Assembly (NCBI GenBank): GCA_008828725.1
Contig: MEHQ01002247.1
Location: 1-64,000 of the forward strand
From: Saccharina japonica
Lineage: Eukaryota > Sar > Phaeophyceae > Laminariales > Laminariaceae
Direction of reading: 5' to 3'
DNA length: 64,000 nucleotides
The notes below the pieces were generated by a model. It did not search any database and was not told where the DNA came from. It saw only the letters and a list, made by a program, of their open reading frames with translations. Every line of letters begins with the position of its first letter. The first letter of the stretch is position 1. A program made the translations under genes and the position numbers. Below are positions 33,239 to 45,240 of the stretch, in pieces.

Positions 33239-36200
33239 GCAGGGAAAAAAAATACTTGGCTACAGTACTGGAATCCACAAATTCAAGCTCCTGGAACCAC
33301 ATTTTCAATTTTCAGCGACGAGGTCCGCATCGAAGGAGGGCGCGAAAACTGCTGTCGCTTTGGCACACTCACGGAAGTGCACCAAGGAGCTCATATCAGC
33401 CTTGCCAAATATTGGATTAATGGGAAAGTTCGGAGCTAGAGCAGAACTACGGAATGTCCTGCAGGAAATAAAAATGCAGAGGTGTGGTTCCAGTGTTTAT
33501 GTGTCAAGAGTTTTGTTTTGGTTTTGTGGGCACTGCAACACCTGTCGCTACATCAAGACCTTTTCCGACCCCTGTCCCCGAAAATATCGGCCCCAAAATA
33601 TTATATAAAACTTTAGAATGTACGGTATACCTGGGGTAGTATAGTGTAGCGGACACACATGGTTACCAGCAGGATCTGCGTATCTGGCGCGTGAGGGCCT
33701 ATTGTATCCAGATGTGAGTTGATTTGCTACCTGTGTCCTGCGTAGGCTGTAACATTGTTGTGCACTGTATCCGTAAAAGTTGGAGGCTGTGAGTGTACGT
33801 GGCACCGGGGGAACAGGGTCACCCTCTGCCATATTTTGTTTTGTAGAGTAAGGCTGCGGCGTCGTTAGCCCCTACAGGGACGGCACTTTACGGTATTGTC
33901 GTTTTATGACATACCACACGACCTATCCACGCTGAATGAGCCTGCATCATCTCCTTGCTACTTGCTCCAATCAAACATATGTGTGCACATGGTAGGTCTT
34001 GGTGCAGTTTGCTCGCACGTCCCGCCGCGCTCCCTGCCGCTGCTGCTGCTGCTGCTGTTGCGCGGTCAAAGTACGTATTATATGTAAGAGGTTTTCTGCA
34101 CGCGAGGGTTGCAAGTGGGCGAGTAATGCTGCTGTATGTGGGTTGATCGAGTTTGGCATTGTGTGTGGTCACGATTTTGCGTACAAGTGCGGTGTCATGG
34201 GCTGTATTCATGGAGTCGCCGATCGCCCAGGTTCGGTGGTGATAGGCTTCTTGCTCTACTTACGAGGTAATAATATGGAAACACCAGATACGTACTCGTA
34301 TACTCATACCTGTGCTGTATCACAAGTACGTACCAGTATACGCAAAGGTCGGCGCAAGAGCATGTTGTCGTTGCGTTTGATGCTGTTATCAGCCATTGGC
34401 ATCGCGTGTCTCCAGAAATGATTTTTTCGTTACGTAGTTAATACAGCAGTGACTACAGTAGTCGCGCTAAGACCATGCCCCCCGCCCTCGCCACTGTATT
34501 ACAAGGTGTTTGCGGCTTACGCTTCCCCGCTCAACGAACAATTGCAAGATTCAACGACACACCAGAGTACCCTCCGGGCTATACATTTAAGAGCACTGCA
34601 ATTTGACAATCTCGTGATTTTGTTTTCATTTGCAATACTGTTTATTGCATACTTTCGACCTTTCATTACTCGATACCGAAAACGACAGTTCTAATGCTCA
34701 GACCTACTCCCTAATGGCCGTTTTCACAGGCGTATATTATGGACAAAATGTTTGGTGTCGGGCGCCGGATCGATTCGACGCCTGTTTCATCACGAACATC
34801 GCTTCTTGCTCGAAAAGAGCTTCCCATTTACCTGGTACCTAAAGATTAATTAGTAAAATGAGTGTTTGTGGGGCTGCTGATACGGTTTAACTAAGATGTT
34901 CGACAAAAACGCGGAGCACGAGTAGGCGAACCTACCTGGGCCTCGAGCTCGACCGTCTGTATCGTCCTGAGAACCCACCGCAGAGTGTAGATAACAAACA
35001 GTAGGACCGGAGTCATACAAGATTCTTGCTTCTGAGTATGTTTGTTCCGTGATGCCAACACAGCAATGCTTGCCGTCCTTTGCGGATGCAAGGGCCCCAA
35101 CACCTCCTCGAGACGATTACTAGCTAGCTATACGTTGGTCGAGAGCGGTTCTGAGCATTAGAACTGCAGCTATACCGTGTTCGGCAACGAGTGATGATAC
35201 GGTCTTATTGTTCCAGAAAATGTATTGAAGTTGTGCAAACGACGAAAATATGTTTGTTTCACAACACTCAAGTACGTATTAAGTTTACTTTTCGACCGAA
35301 AGGACCACTCAAATGATATGTAAAGGTACCAAATGGACATTTTCCTGGAATACTTTCACGTTTAAACTCCGGCCGCGGATGTTTTCTCGCGCTATCTGCT
35401 GCGGGGCACGCAGGGGGGCCGCGTGTACGCCACGGCGCAAGTGCGGGTCCCGGCCGAGGCCCGTGGGGCGTGCTCTGGGCCTTCAAAGTCGCAAAATCTG
35501 GCAAATACCTCAAGGGAGGCGTTCCGACTTGACACCGCCTTGCAACTATTATGAAAAACCTGTCGTACGAATGTTTTTTCATGCTATGAACATTGATGCG
35601 TTGTTTTTGACCCGTCGCATGAACGAAACACACACAGCACGCACCACGCGAGAGACAACAAGGACCACACCGGCATTGTACGAGGCACAAATGAAGCGTC
35701 GTGCAGCAGTAGTTGATACCATGTTGCATGCGTCTGCTCTCTCTGCGCTGTGTACAGCAGTAGCAGTTGTACGGCACGCTTGGAAATTTACGGCCGCATT
35801 TTATTAAAAATTATAGTTTTGTTCCAATATTTTGGAATCTACGTAGAGTACACATACACAGATCTACCAATACGTATGTACCAGCATGCAGACTTCAAAG
35901 TATAATATCTACCTCTCTCTATTTTTCGAACGATAGGCCGATCTACATACGTACGAACACGAGTATTTTGGTACAGTAGAACTACTGCTGTTGTACTTTA
36001 CGGGTACGTGTCTTTACAGTAATTTAGGCTACAAACTACGAAGCAGGCAAAGTGCCGTTTGTCGAACAGCACAGCACAGCAGTACAACAGCAGAAGAAGC
36101 TGCAGAACCCGCAGTGTGCGCGGGACAGCTACGAGTAGCAGGGGGGGTGCAGCAGGCTAGTTGTGACAGCTACGATTCACTGATTTTTGCCAGGCCCACC

Positions 36201-36718
36201 CCGAATTTTCAGGATATTTTGCGGGTTTTTTGTTTGCGCTGTGCCACTATCTCCTCGAGGTTTCGAGGCCGCCATGTGGTGCTCGTTCGCCATCGCCCAG
36301 CGGATGGCTTGGGCAGCCGTTTGCTGGCCACAATTGATGTTCGCAGCAGTGTTAGCTGTATGGGCCCTTTGACGGGTTTTTAGATACGTTGTTGGGTTTC
36401 TTGCGTGGATGACACACGAAGTACCTTCATCACGCGCGTTTACTTAAAACAGTATAGAATAGACACGACGAAACAAATGTCTCAGATCGTGGTTTCGTTT
36501 TCTTCGCGTCAATACACAAAATAGCGTCAAGATTCACGAGTTGTTCCTCGTGAATCTACTCGACATACCAATTCACCATTCAACACAAATAAATACAGCA
36601 GGTAGTAGTAGTAGTGGGTGTCTGCACTTATCTAATATATTATGTGCCAAGAAATTTAGCTCAGGTTGGCACGAACAATAGAAAACGTTTATTTAGAAAC
36701 ACAGCTCAACACTGTGGG
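33219..36718 (-). repeat. Giant palindrome, right arm
   Basis: Reverse complement of the left arm, ending ctcaacactgtgg at 36,717. The hairpin partner of 29,880-29,905 is at 36,531-36,556. The minus frame at 35,268-35,777 (169 codons) and the plus frame at 35,313-35,807 (164 codons) overlap antisense and are not both real; neither resembles a known protein. A 61-codon frame (36,187-36,372) matches 30,064-30,249 at all but its penultimate positions, reflecting near-identical DNA rather than proven coding. Confidence 0.93.
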
Positions 36719-37745
36719 ATCGACTTTAAATCCTACCCAAAATAGTTAGATCGACTTCGGAAACAAAATACGTCGTTGAGTCTGGACACCAAACGGAAGT
36801 TTCTTAGCACCGGGAGCCCACTGTGCCTCATATACGATATTTTCTCGTGACATTTGTTTCGGTAGGAGGAATGGCCATCACTCCTGCTTTTTCTTTTAAA
36901 CAATACAGAAGCAGGCTATGCCACGATTTTCTCCAAAAAGGAAACTATGAAGCATGTGCGATCTATTTTCAACTCGCGACACTCCCGGGATTTCAAGTGA
37001 CCAACATACTGAAGGGAAGCCTTGTATTCTAGGTACTAATGTATATTATATATACAATTGGCTTCGCTGAGTGTCGTGATATCAAAGGTAGTAGGAAGTA
37101 GGGTTGTGGCCATGAATGGGGTTAGACGTGATGCCAAGCGTTGGTATTAACAGCGCTCTACACGCTGCTCACGCAGAGTACGAATTATATAAAGCTGTTT
37201 TTGTCGACATGTGTTTGGCATTTCGTTTTGGAAAATTGGAAATAATGGGCTTTGGACTGCCGAAATAGCAAGTTTTATCCTTAAATTCAGATTGGATATT
37301 TCCGTAGTCCTTACTTGGCAAGTTTATCGAACTTACAATTTTCCATTACGAGTTACTTAAACTTGCTATTTGGAGGTATACAAAAAAACTTAAAACAAAA
37401 ACTCGACAATTGTTTCCGTCTCGTTCCACACATCCCTTGCAGGTGTAGCAGTAACACAAATACTCGTCACATATACTCAACGCACACATATACGACTGAA
37501 GCACAGGTGCTGGTGCTGTAGCCTCTGGCACACGAATGTTAGTCACTATATAGCTGGGCATGTAGGCGGGTCCGAAAAAGAAATAGCTACGAAACCCTTT
37601 AAGAAAATTCAAGATATATCTTCCAAGAGACCTCTTTAGGCGTTTGTTTTGTTGATACAGGTAGCTGTAGCCTGTTCGCCACGACCAGCGCTTCAGTTAT
37701 AATAAAGTTAACGTTTTCGAATAAACAAATCTGTTCAACTATCTG
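36718..37745 (+). repeat. 1-kb direct repeat, right copy
   Basis: Same orientation as 28,712-29,718. Starts gatcgactttaaatcc at the palindrome edge and ends ctgttcaactatct. The minus frame 37,346-37,612 keeps FGPAYMP, MCALS, DEYLC and CYTCKGC. Divergence from the left copy is scattered over the whole length. Confidence 0.88.
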
Positions 37746-38471
37746 GGAGTACGAAATATGCCAGAGAGGAAATGTCTTCCAGACCACATCTCTTCATTGA
37801 CGTTTATATTTATATTTTATAGGTAACTTCCGTATACATTTGGCTTTACACCAGGCAGTCGTGCGACTATTATTCGCGCCGTGCCTCCTCTATTCGTTAC
37901 ATCGCGGGTAGGGTTTAGAGTTCGCTCTTCTCATTTATTAGCATCGAACTTTGCTGACACGCACACTCCCTCGCCCGCGGTGATGGAAATTTCGCCGACG
38001 GAAGAATAATCGTTAAACGCGCTGTCCATTGGAAGTACTTGTATACAGATCATAGTCATAGTCGGCATAGGCAGGTGCAGATGTGGTATGGGGTCGGGGC
38101 GTATAGGGGAACTGACAAGCTTGCTAGACCTCAACGCGCACGTGTACAGATGGACACCACACCGTATTGTACATACTTCTATAACATAAGAGATGGATCG
38201 ATGGAATGATACAACAGCTACAAAAAGTGAACCTAGTAGGAAATATTAATTGAAAGACGGCACACCGAGTAAACCCTTTGCACCTAAATCTGCCGTGCGG
38301 GTTCAGGGTCACTGCCACAAAACATGATATTGCTTGATTTTGAAGGGAAAACAACGCACGTATACTCCATACATAGTATTTAATATGTACTGGTAGCAAA
38401 GCTTTATGAGATCGTCGCGTACTCTGCGTCGTTTTTGATTTTCGGAAAGTCCCTCCCAGTTTGTTTTTGTA
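37746..38471. other. No supported gene
   Basis: Short frames only, and no repeat recognised after the direct repeat ends. Confidence 0.35.
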
Positions 38472-38741
38472 GACGCATGGTAGGGTACGGTAGAGGTGTA
38501 GAGGTGTAGAGGTGTAGAGGTTTGGAGGTGTAAGCACCGTGCTTTTTCTGAGGGTGGTCACTTGAGGAGCTTTAAACCGCACCCAAAAACTGTTTTAAGA
38601 TAAAAAACAAGTGCTACCCGATGGTCGATCCCGTGGCCTTAAGTATAACACGAAAAATAGTCCGACAATTTTGGATTACGGAGCCCGGTTCATTCAGAAA
38701 CACAATCAGCCAAAATGTGCTACCTCTATCGTAGTACGCCT
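38472..38741. mobile_element. MITE family copy 4, with internal 9-bp expansion
   Basis: 270 bp. Left end gacgcatggtagggtacggt, right end ctacctctatcgtagtacgc. Directly after the left end the phrase ggtgtagag is repeated about four times (38,490-38,525). The interior aligns with copy 3 (gtggtcacttgaggagct, acaagtgctaccc, cccgtggccttaagtat). Confidence 0.85.
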
Positions 38742-39270
38742 CTGGTAGTCGTGTTCCTGATTTATGGGATAGAGTCTTTGTTAACGGTCCATTACACTCA
38801 CAGGGAGGGAGAAAGTGCACAGCATTGAAGGCATGCCTGGTAGTGCCGAGTTGATGTCTAAAACGTGGTCACGTGTGGTTGAAAATATACTTGACATGGT
38901 GCCAGAGTGATCCGTTGAGCCTTCTTATAATTATATCCACCACAGCATCACACCAACTACCGCATGTCTAAAGGTCAATTCGATTTGTCTTGCTTGCGGA
39001 AACTCTATGTTGTTTACCTGCAGTAGGTATATCACCGTTGTGAGCGTATTTGGGCGTGTGTTGGAACAGCGTTTTGACGAGGTGTCTATTGCTCCTGTTG
39101 GTGCTTTTTTTTATGCACTGACGGCCTGCGCTAAATAGGTGTGTTCTGACATCCATAGCCGATCACGAGTTTAGACGCTCTATGAGAACAATAAACAACG
39201 GAACTATCCGTCATTACCGTATATCATGGACGAAAGCACAACCCCCTTAGATACAACGCCCCCCTACATG
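38742..39270. other. No gene seen
   Basis: No frame above 68 codons and no repeats recognised. Confidence 0.35.
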
Positions 39271-39276
39271 AGCACG

Positions 39277-39320
39277 CCCGGTGATATATCGTTTGAAATT
39301 ATCGTCGCCTTATCACCGGG
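39277..39320. repeat. Hairpin element, copy 1
   Basis: Perfect 10-bp stem cccggtgata / tatcaccggg with a 24-nt loop. A related hairpin with similar upstream text (ttagata.a) is at 41,121-41,162. Confidence 0.65.
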
Positions 39321-41120
39321 GGTACGTTGAATACCACGTCACCGACGGTGGTGCGTGTGAAAACAGCATTACACGCCTGAATTGGCAAACGACCTGATGT
39401 ATACCATTCACCCACGACATGTTCTCCTACCCCTCCTACTGTGCCCTACCGGTACCGGTGCCCTACCGGTACCGGTAGTAATTTAGTGGCCAATCACAGA
39501 TCTTACCGCTTACCATGTTAGTATAATCTCGAAAACAAACCATTGCGCAAAGCTATATCTGATACTTCGTATAGGTATATTTCGAGGCATCGGTTGGAAA
39601 CAGAGGTTTCATATTATTATTTCAGTATTGTACAGCAGTTAGTTTTCCAGCGAGGCAAGGGCTTCCGAGGTACAATATTCAGTAGTTTTGACACCATTGA
39701 ATTCCTTTTGAGGTATCTGTAATCAGAGAATACGGTATTTCGGGGTCCGATGGGTGCTGTGTGCAGGGCTACGTCGCCTGGGAAGTGCGTTGGGTTCATG
39801 CGCCGCTGGCGTGTAACCCCCCTACAGTGCCAAAGGGCGGCCGAAGACGATTGATTTTCACTGTTGCGTTAACATTCACCTTGAAAACCACTTTACAACT
39901 TGCATAAACGTATAAACACCTAAAAAAGGTTTTACTCAAGGCATAATAAAAAAGGTGTCTGAATCACATTTATCACGGGAAGGACAATCCAAACAATGTC
40001 TTCGCCAGCGGCAAGCAGGTTGCGCGGGGCGAAACCTCGTGTTGCGTTGCGTCTAACACGCCTCCGGACCCCTCCTGAGGTGACAGCAACATATTTAAAC
40101 CCCGAAGTTGCGCTTGGGCATAAGCTACCTCATGCCTTATCTGTAACAGTTCGACGGCATTGCAGCCAGGCGGGCGTCTTTTCGGTATATTAAGATTGTC
40201 CAGCGGTTAGTTTTACCATCCCCGGATGATTACTTTTTAAAAGAAAATGGAAACTGGGTTCAAACTCTGGCTTTCCACATGGTAGCACATATGTTCACAC
40301 CCCTTGGTGCCGGTGACACCCCATTGGCTGTAAAACCACTTTCTATCACACCCTCTTGTCGTCACACCATCTGCAGTATGGCCGAGATGTACTAATAGTA
40401 ACGCCCCATAGGTAGCAACCATAACCACCGATAGCGCACCCCCCCCCCCCCTATAAATATATTATAAATTTATAGGTTGGGTTGGCATCGGTTGGCAACG
40501 ACGCTGTGAAGCACGCAACTCGCTGCGTGAGCTAGCCAACCAAGCTGCCGTTTTTCTTTATTTGGCGGTCACCAAAGCTGGCGATCGAGTATATCATTTG
40601 TGCGGGGTGGAGAACCTTTGCTCCGCACAAGGGGAATGGTCGTATCACGTAGTGTTAACATGGTAAGGCATTCCGCGAGGCAGTTACCTAGTAAAGCCCA
40701 CTGCTGTCTCCGGAAGTGGCCACACCAGAAATTAAATTAACTCATTGAAGCCGTCGTCCATATGCAAGTCCTCCTCAGAGGCGGTTCTTAGCAGGATGCA
40801 GCTCACCCTCCGTGCGACTCGCCTAATACCTCACGGCGCTTCGCGCTTGGTGCAAGCAATGTCTGCCTGGTTGGTGAAAACCCAACGTGCTCCGTCCCGG
40901 CATTGTAGGGATGCGAGGGTCTATGGTCATATGATTACGGCCGTTCCCGATATGAGTACACCCCCCTCCCCCGTCGGTACCACATCCCCTCGTTGACAAC
41001 CCATAATACCACACGCCCTCGTTACCACACTCCCTAGCTTGCAGAGCTACTGTGCATTCTGATTATCGCTGAAGATGCGTTAGATACACGACGGACCCCT
41101 ACAACACTATTTACAGTAGA
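39321..41120. other. No supported gene; simple repeats
   Basis: Contains a short tandem ctaccggtaccggt-like pair at about 39,446-39,478 and a C-run followed by an AT palindrome at 40,440-40,475. Frames of 60-83 codons show no recognisable feature. Confidence 0.4.
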
Positions 41121-41162
41121 CCCGGTGATACGTTTTTCATACGTAACATTGCTATCACTGGG
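41121..41162. repeat. Hairpin element, copy 2
   Basis: cccggtgata faces tatcactggg (one mismatch) across about 22 nt, partner of 39,277-39,320. Confidence 0.55.
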
Positions 41163-42715
41163 GTGTGCTTCCTTCCGTGTTATGTGGTAACAAGTTGGTT
41201 GTTCAACTATGTGCAGCATTTTAGGTCACATAAAACGAACGCTGGTACATGCTGAAATTATTGTTTGACGATACCGAGTACGGAACTACGGGCCTGGTCA
41301 AACACTTTAAGACCACGGGGTGTGTACTCGACGCTTTAGAATGTCAATGAAAACGAAGGGTCCAGACATGTGTGTGTGTGGCATGTCAACTAGTTTGGAT
41401 TGATGCCGTTGGCAACTGCACGACGCGGTAAACGGTACAGGAAGACGGCACATAGCAAGAGGATACGGCATCTGTGAGGATCAAGTCACGTTTTGTTCGG
41501 GATATTAAGCAGACGTGCTTGCCATTGTGCTGCATTCTAGAACGTTGCCGGTGCTGAGGATACACAGTTTGGGTTTTACCATGATACTGGTCCGTGATAT
41601 ATTTTTTTAGTCCTTCGATAGCTTGTAATCACGAGTACATTCCGTTTCGTGCGTTCAAAGTATGGTTTTCCACACGAAGGTAAAATTCTGGACCTCAACA
41701 TGACCACAGCTCACCCCCATGAATATCGAAAGGTTCGTGGTAGACGTTGCCTGTGGAAGGGGGATAGTTGACTAATTATCCTCTAGGTATCGTTTGATTA
41801 ACATGTCTACCAATTTCTGAACGACGATGAAACATGGTACTGTCGTCTTTCTTGACTCAGCGGTCTATTCTATAGCGTTATCGCAGGTCGGAATGTTTGT
41901 ACATGGAATCAACGGTGCCAAGATTGCGCCACGGCTACGATGGCAGTATGGAGGGGGGGAAACAGTAGACCAACAAACAGCAGAATAACAGTATAAGCAG
42001 CAACCAAGATAGTTGAGATTGTCGCCTCACTCTTAATAGTAATAACCAAACTACGAATGGATTGATGGCGTTTGCACGATAAGTGCATGCACATCAGAGA
42101 CGGAAAACGTCAGATATTTCCAGCTACACTTCCTTTCGCAAGTATATGATGACTCTGCGCAGAAATCGCTTCGTTTGTTGGCATATCTCTCATTGCTGTG
42201 ATCCCTAGTCGTCCCAACTACATGGAACCGGAAGGTGCTGTGTACAAATTGCAACTACTTATAGTGTATTGTGTCTTAAGGGAACATTGTCATGTAGCGG
42301 CCAACTGTCCGTTTCAAATACTCAGTTTTCGTTAACGACTTTGCGGTATATTAGTACTCACAGGCATAACACAAGGCGTGGGGTCACTATTAATAGTGCT
42401 TTGACCTACAGGGTTGTCGTAGAACCATGGTTTTATTTACTGCGACCTGAAACGTGCATGAATATAATCGTTCCTAGATGTGCCCCGAGCACGCGAAATG
42501 CGTCGGAGTGTCCCAGGATTCAGGTCTGTGACAGGCAATGTCACTTCCCCTCAAATTCGCGTTACGAATATTGTCTGGCCGTTGTAGTGCAGCGTGTTGC
42601 AGCGAATTAATATTAACCGCCGTTTCCCGCCGAGATTTCCACAAACAGTAGGCGTCACAGCTGAACCGAAACCTTAACAACCCTTGTTGCGTAACCCCCC
42701 GCCTGGTGTGTCTCG
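41163..42715. other. No supported gene; upstream region of EsV-1-7 gene
   Basis: Frames up to 113 codons with no recognisable feature. No clear TATA motif close to the downstream start codon. Confidence 0.35.
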
Positions 42716-43543
42716 ATGTTTTCACTGCAGTCGCCTTCACCGTGTTCGGAGATAATGAGACGTTGCTCGCATAATACCTGCAAGAAGGAGTCGAGTTTTA
42801 ACTTCGAGGGCAGCAAGACACCGCTTTATTGCAAGCAACATGCGGAAGAAGACATGGTGAATGTTCGCAGCAGGCGTTGCTCATATAAAAGCTGCCAAAA
42901 GAAGGCCAGTTATAACGTTGAGGGAAGCAAGACGGCGGTTTACTGTGAGCACCATGCGGAGGATGGCATGGTGGGTGTTTGCAGCAAGCGTTGCTCACAA
43001 CCAACTTGCATCACGGTCCCGAGTTTCAATGTCATGGGTAGCAAGAAAGCGGTATACTGTAAGCAACATGCGGAGGACGGCATGGTGTATGTCTACGGCA
43101 AGCAGTGCTCACATACAACCTGCACAAAGAAGCCCAGTCATAACGTTGAGGGAAGAAAGACGGCGGTTTACTGTAAGCGACATGCGGAGGACGGCATGGT
43201 GGACGCTCGTACTCAACGTTGCTCGAACGACTCCTGCACTAGGGTTTCTAGTTGGGGCGCACTGTCTCACGGTACGGCCACAGTGTGTTCCCACCATAAA
43301 AGCGACATTTCGTCCGGTCAAGTGGTCAATTTCGAGGCAAGATGCGAAGTGGCAGGTTGTCGTCGAAAGTCGCGGTGGGGACTCAATGGGAAGCAGCCTA
43401 CCCACTGCCACCAGCACGGCCCCTCCCAGGACGGCCTCGTCTGCACTTTACAGACACCTGCCAGCAAGAGAGCACGTCGTAGCCTAACGAGCTGTGCCGT
43501 AAGCCCCCCTCGATTCTCCGTTAAAACTGAGTGTATGTTTTGA
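42716..43543 (+). CDS. EsV-1-7 domain protein, six repeats
   Basis: Single-exon frame of 275 residues. Repeats follow C-x4-C-x16-C-x2-H with first cysteines at residues 17, 55, 93, 131, 169 and 210. The first four are the standard type (for example YNVEGSKTAVYCEHHAEDGM). The fifth is the Trp type (VSSWG..CSHH) and the sixth has CRRKSRWGL..CHQH. A KRARR stretch lies at 251-255 and the tail is VKTECMF. This architecture and tail are shared with the 15.5-kb gene, which has three more standard repeats, so repeat number has changed by gain or loss. The first ATG gives 13 residues of unrelated sequence (MFSLQSPSPCSEI). The second ATG at 42,755 (MRRCSHNTC) starts directly at the repeats and resembles the compact start of the other gene, so it is the likelier start. 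A developmental-regulator role is known for one Ectocarpus family member only and is not assumed here. Confidence 0.93.
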   Translation: MFSLQSPSPCSEIMRRCSHNTCKKESSFNFEGSKTPLYCKQHAEEDMVNVRSRRCSYKSCQKKASYNVEGSKTAVYCEHHAEDGMVGVCSKRCSQPTCITVPSFNVMGSKKAVYCKQHAEDGMVYVYGKQCSHTTCTKKPSHNVEGRKTAVYCKRHAEDGMVDARTQRCSNDSCTRVSSWGALSHGTATVCSHHKSDISSGQVVNFEARCEVAGCRRKSRWGLNGKQPTHCHQHGPSQDGLVCTLQTPASKRARRSLTSCAVSPPRFSVKTECMF

Positions 43544-44277
43544 AAGTTGTGTGGATGATCCGGAACATGCGTGTATTTATAGCTTTAATTTGTTTGGTTG
43601 GCGTTGAGCAAGTACATCAAAAGTGTGTAAATTAGTCGTCCCGGGTATATATATACGTAATTGTTTTTTTTTCTTCGCACAACGTATTTTTCTGTACTGG
43701 GGAGGACTGTATTGCTGTTAAGATCCCGACGATGTCTTTCAGGGGCCAGGCTGTGCCGTTCAGACTGCTGTGAGGGTAGCGAATTCAGGACTAACGCTCG
43801 TTCTTGCGACTCTGCTTCATGTGACCGTGTGTGGCTGTGGTGTTATCAGTTCGAAAGGGTACTGAACTAGACATACGCGGTTCTGCATGTTTCGACACCC
43901 ATTGTTCTTCAACATGTTCTCAGTGTGTTGCTAAAACATAAGTAAGTGTGTTCTTATGGCTATTTCCGTCGTCTAGCATCACAAATCTAAAATATTACAG
44001 GGCAGAGATTATTGCACCAAACGCTAACGATATTGGCCCCAGGTCTGCCGTGCAGGTCAAAACGAGTAACAGGTGGCAGCTACTTTGTGGTCCAGCTCCA
44101 GTAAAGTATTCCGATCCAGTAGCTTCAATGCGTTGTCAACGGTAACAGCATTAAGGTGTATTCTTCATGCCTAAAAACATAAATCGCGTGCGCCCAAACT
44201 CTTAATGCAGCTAGATTTTCGAACAGCATATAATTGGTTGATGAAGTTGTCGTGTAACATTATTAAACCGGCAAGAC
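43544..44277. other. Downstream of EsV-1-7 gene, no further gene
   Basis: Short frames only. The 3' untranslated region of the preceding gene probably lies in the first few hundred bases. Confidence 0.35.
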
Positions 44278-44802
44278 ATGTTACGTTTCGTGTTTGTACT
44301 TTATTGTACTTTAGCTACATCCACGCCACGCCACGCGCAATGGTGTCATGCTGACAGTTGTTGTGGCAGATACATGTCATTTCTCCGGTCCAGCTGGACC
44401 GGAGACTCAGCAAGCATAATCCCAAAAGTGAAGACCGATTTTCAAGATAATAGGCGTGACAAAAGTTGCCCCAGTTTTCAAGTTACTCAGCGTGACAGAA
44501 AAGTGACCCCTCAAATCACGCCACGGGTACGCCCTTGTCCGCTCGACCCTCAAAGCTCGTTCTGGGCGTACAGCAGCGGCGTCGCGACAGTTTTTGCACG
44601 CCTCGACCGCCAAGCACGCACCATGGGTCTCGGCCGAGTATCGGCATCAGAGGATGGGTATGTGCCACACGCCGAGCGCAGCAGTACGCACGCTGAGCAC
44701 ATGAGCAAGCACGCACGCTTGCAGCCTCCAATCGAATCGGGGTGTGCACCGCTTCGTGTTTCTCGAGGTAGCTCGTACATAATTGAACAGGATAGGCCCT
44801 GA
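44278..44802 (+). CDS. Unrecognised frame with hydrophobic N-terminus, doubtful
   Basis: A 174-codon frame. Residues 1-20 (MLRFVFVLYCTLATSTPRHA) look like a secretion signal. The rest is basic and polar with no recognisable domain. A short internal direct repeat at DNA level ('ttttcaag..a.....gcgtgaca', twice near 44,440-44,500) contributes to it. Long antisense frames overlap (44,516-44,842), which lowers confidence. It may be an exon of a spliced gene or chance. Confidence 0.2.
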   Translation: MLRFVFVLYCTLATSTPRHAQWCHADSCCGRYMSFLRSSWTGDSASIIPKVKTDFQDNRRDKSCPSFQVTQRDRKVTPQITPRVRPCPLDPQSSFWAYSSGVATVFARLDRQARTMGLGRVSASEDGYVPHAERSSTHAEHMSKHARLQPPIESGCAPLRVSRGSSYIIEQDRP

Positions 44803-45192
44803 GTGTAGCCTGTCTATGTCCTAGACCCGTGCCTAAGAACATGCGAACACCAAAAGCGGTTCGTCAGCCCTCGGCCCCTCCCTCAACCCCTACAGCAGAC
44901 CCTGCTAACAAATGACCGACCTCTGGGAGTTCCACATCTATGATTAATATTGTTTGAACCGGGGTGGGGGGGGGGATCCTGATGGCTTGAGAGTTTGCGG
45001 ATCATGTCATGAAAGCAAGCCACGACGCCTCACCACCACGTGTATGAGTACATGCCACGCCCCACCACCACGCCTCGCGAGCTCGCAACATCAACGGTGA
45101 CTCTGTATCGGTATGCATTTGCCGTTCGCAGTGTTTGTGTCATCGTCCCTTGGACTTCTCGTCGTTTATAGTTCGGCCATGGTCAACACCAA

Positions 45193-45195
<3 letters not shown>
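44803..45195. other. No gene seen
   Basis: A G-run at 44,964-44,975. Otherwise featureless. Confidence 0.35.

Positions 45196-45238
<43 letters not shown>
45196..45238. repeat. (CAG)14 microsatellite
   Basis: Uninterrupted CAG run following two CAA-type triplets. Confidence 0.95.

Positions 45239-45240
<2 letters not shown>

Noticed and set aside
35313..35807. 164-codon plus-strand frame in the right arm
   Set aside because: Its left-arm counterpart is stopped by TAA (ggccttTAA versus ggccttCAA), and replacements between arms are frequent. No sign of constraint.
28712..37745. LTR retrotransposon with 1-kb LTRs
   Set aside because: Direct repeats have no TG...CA ends, and there is no primer-binding site, polypurine tract, gag or pol between them; the interior is a palindrome.
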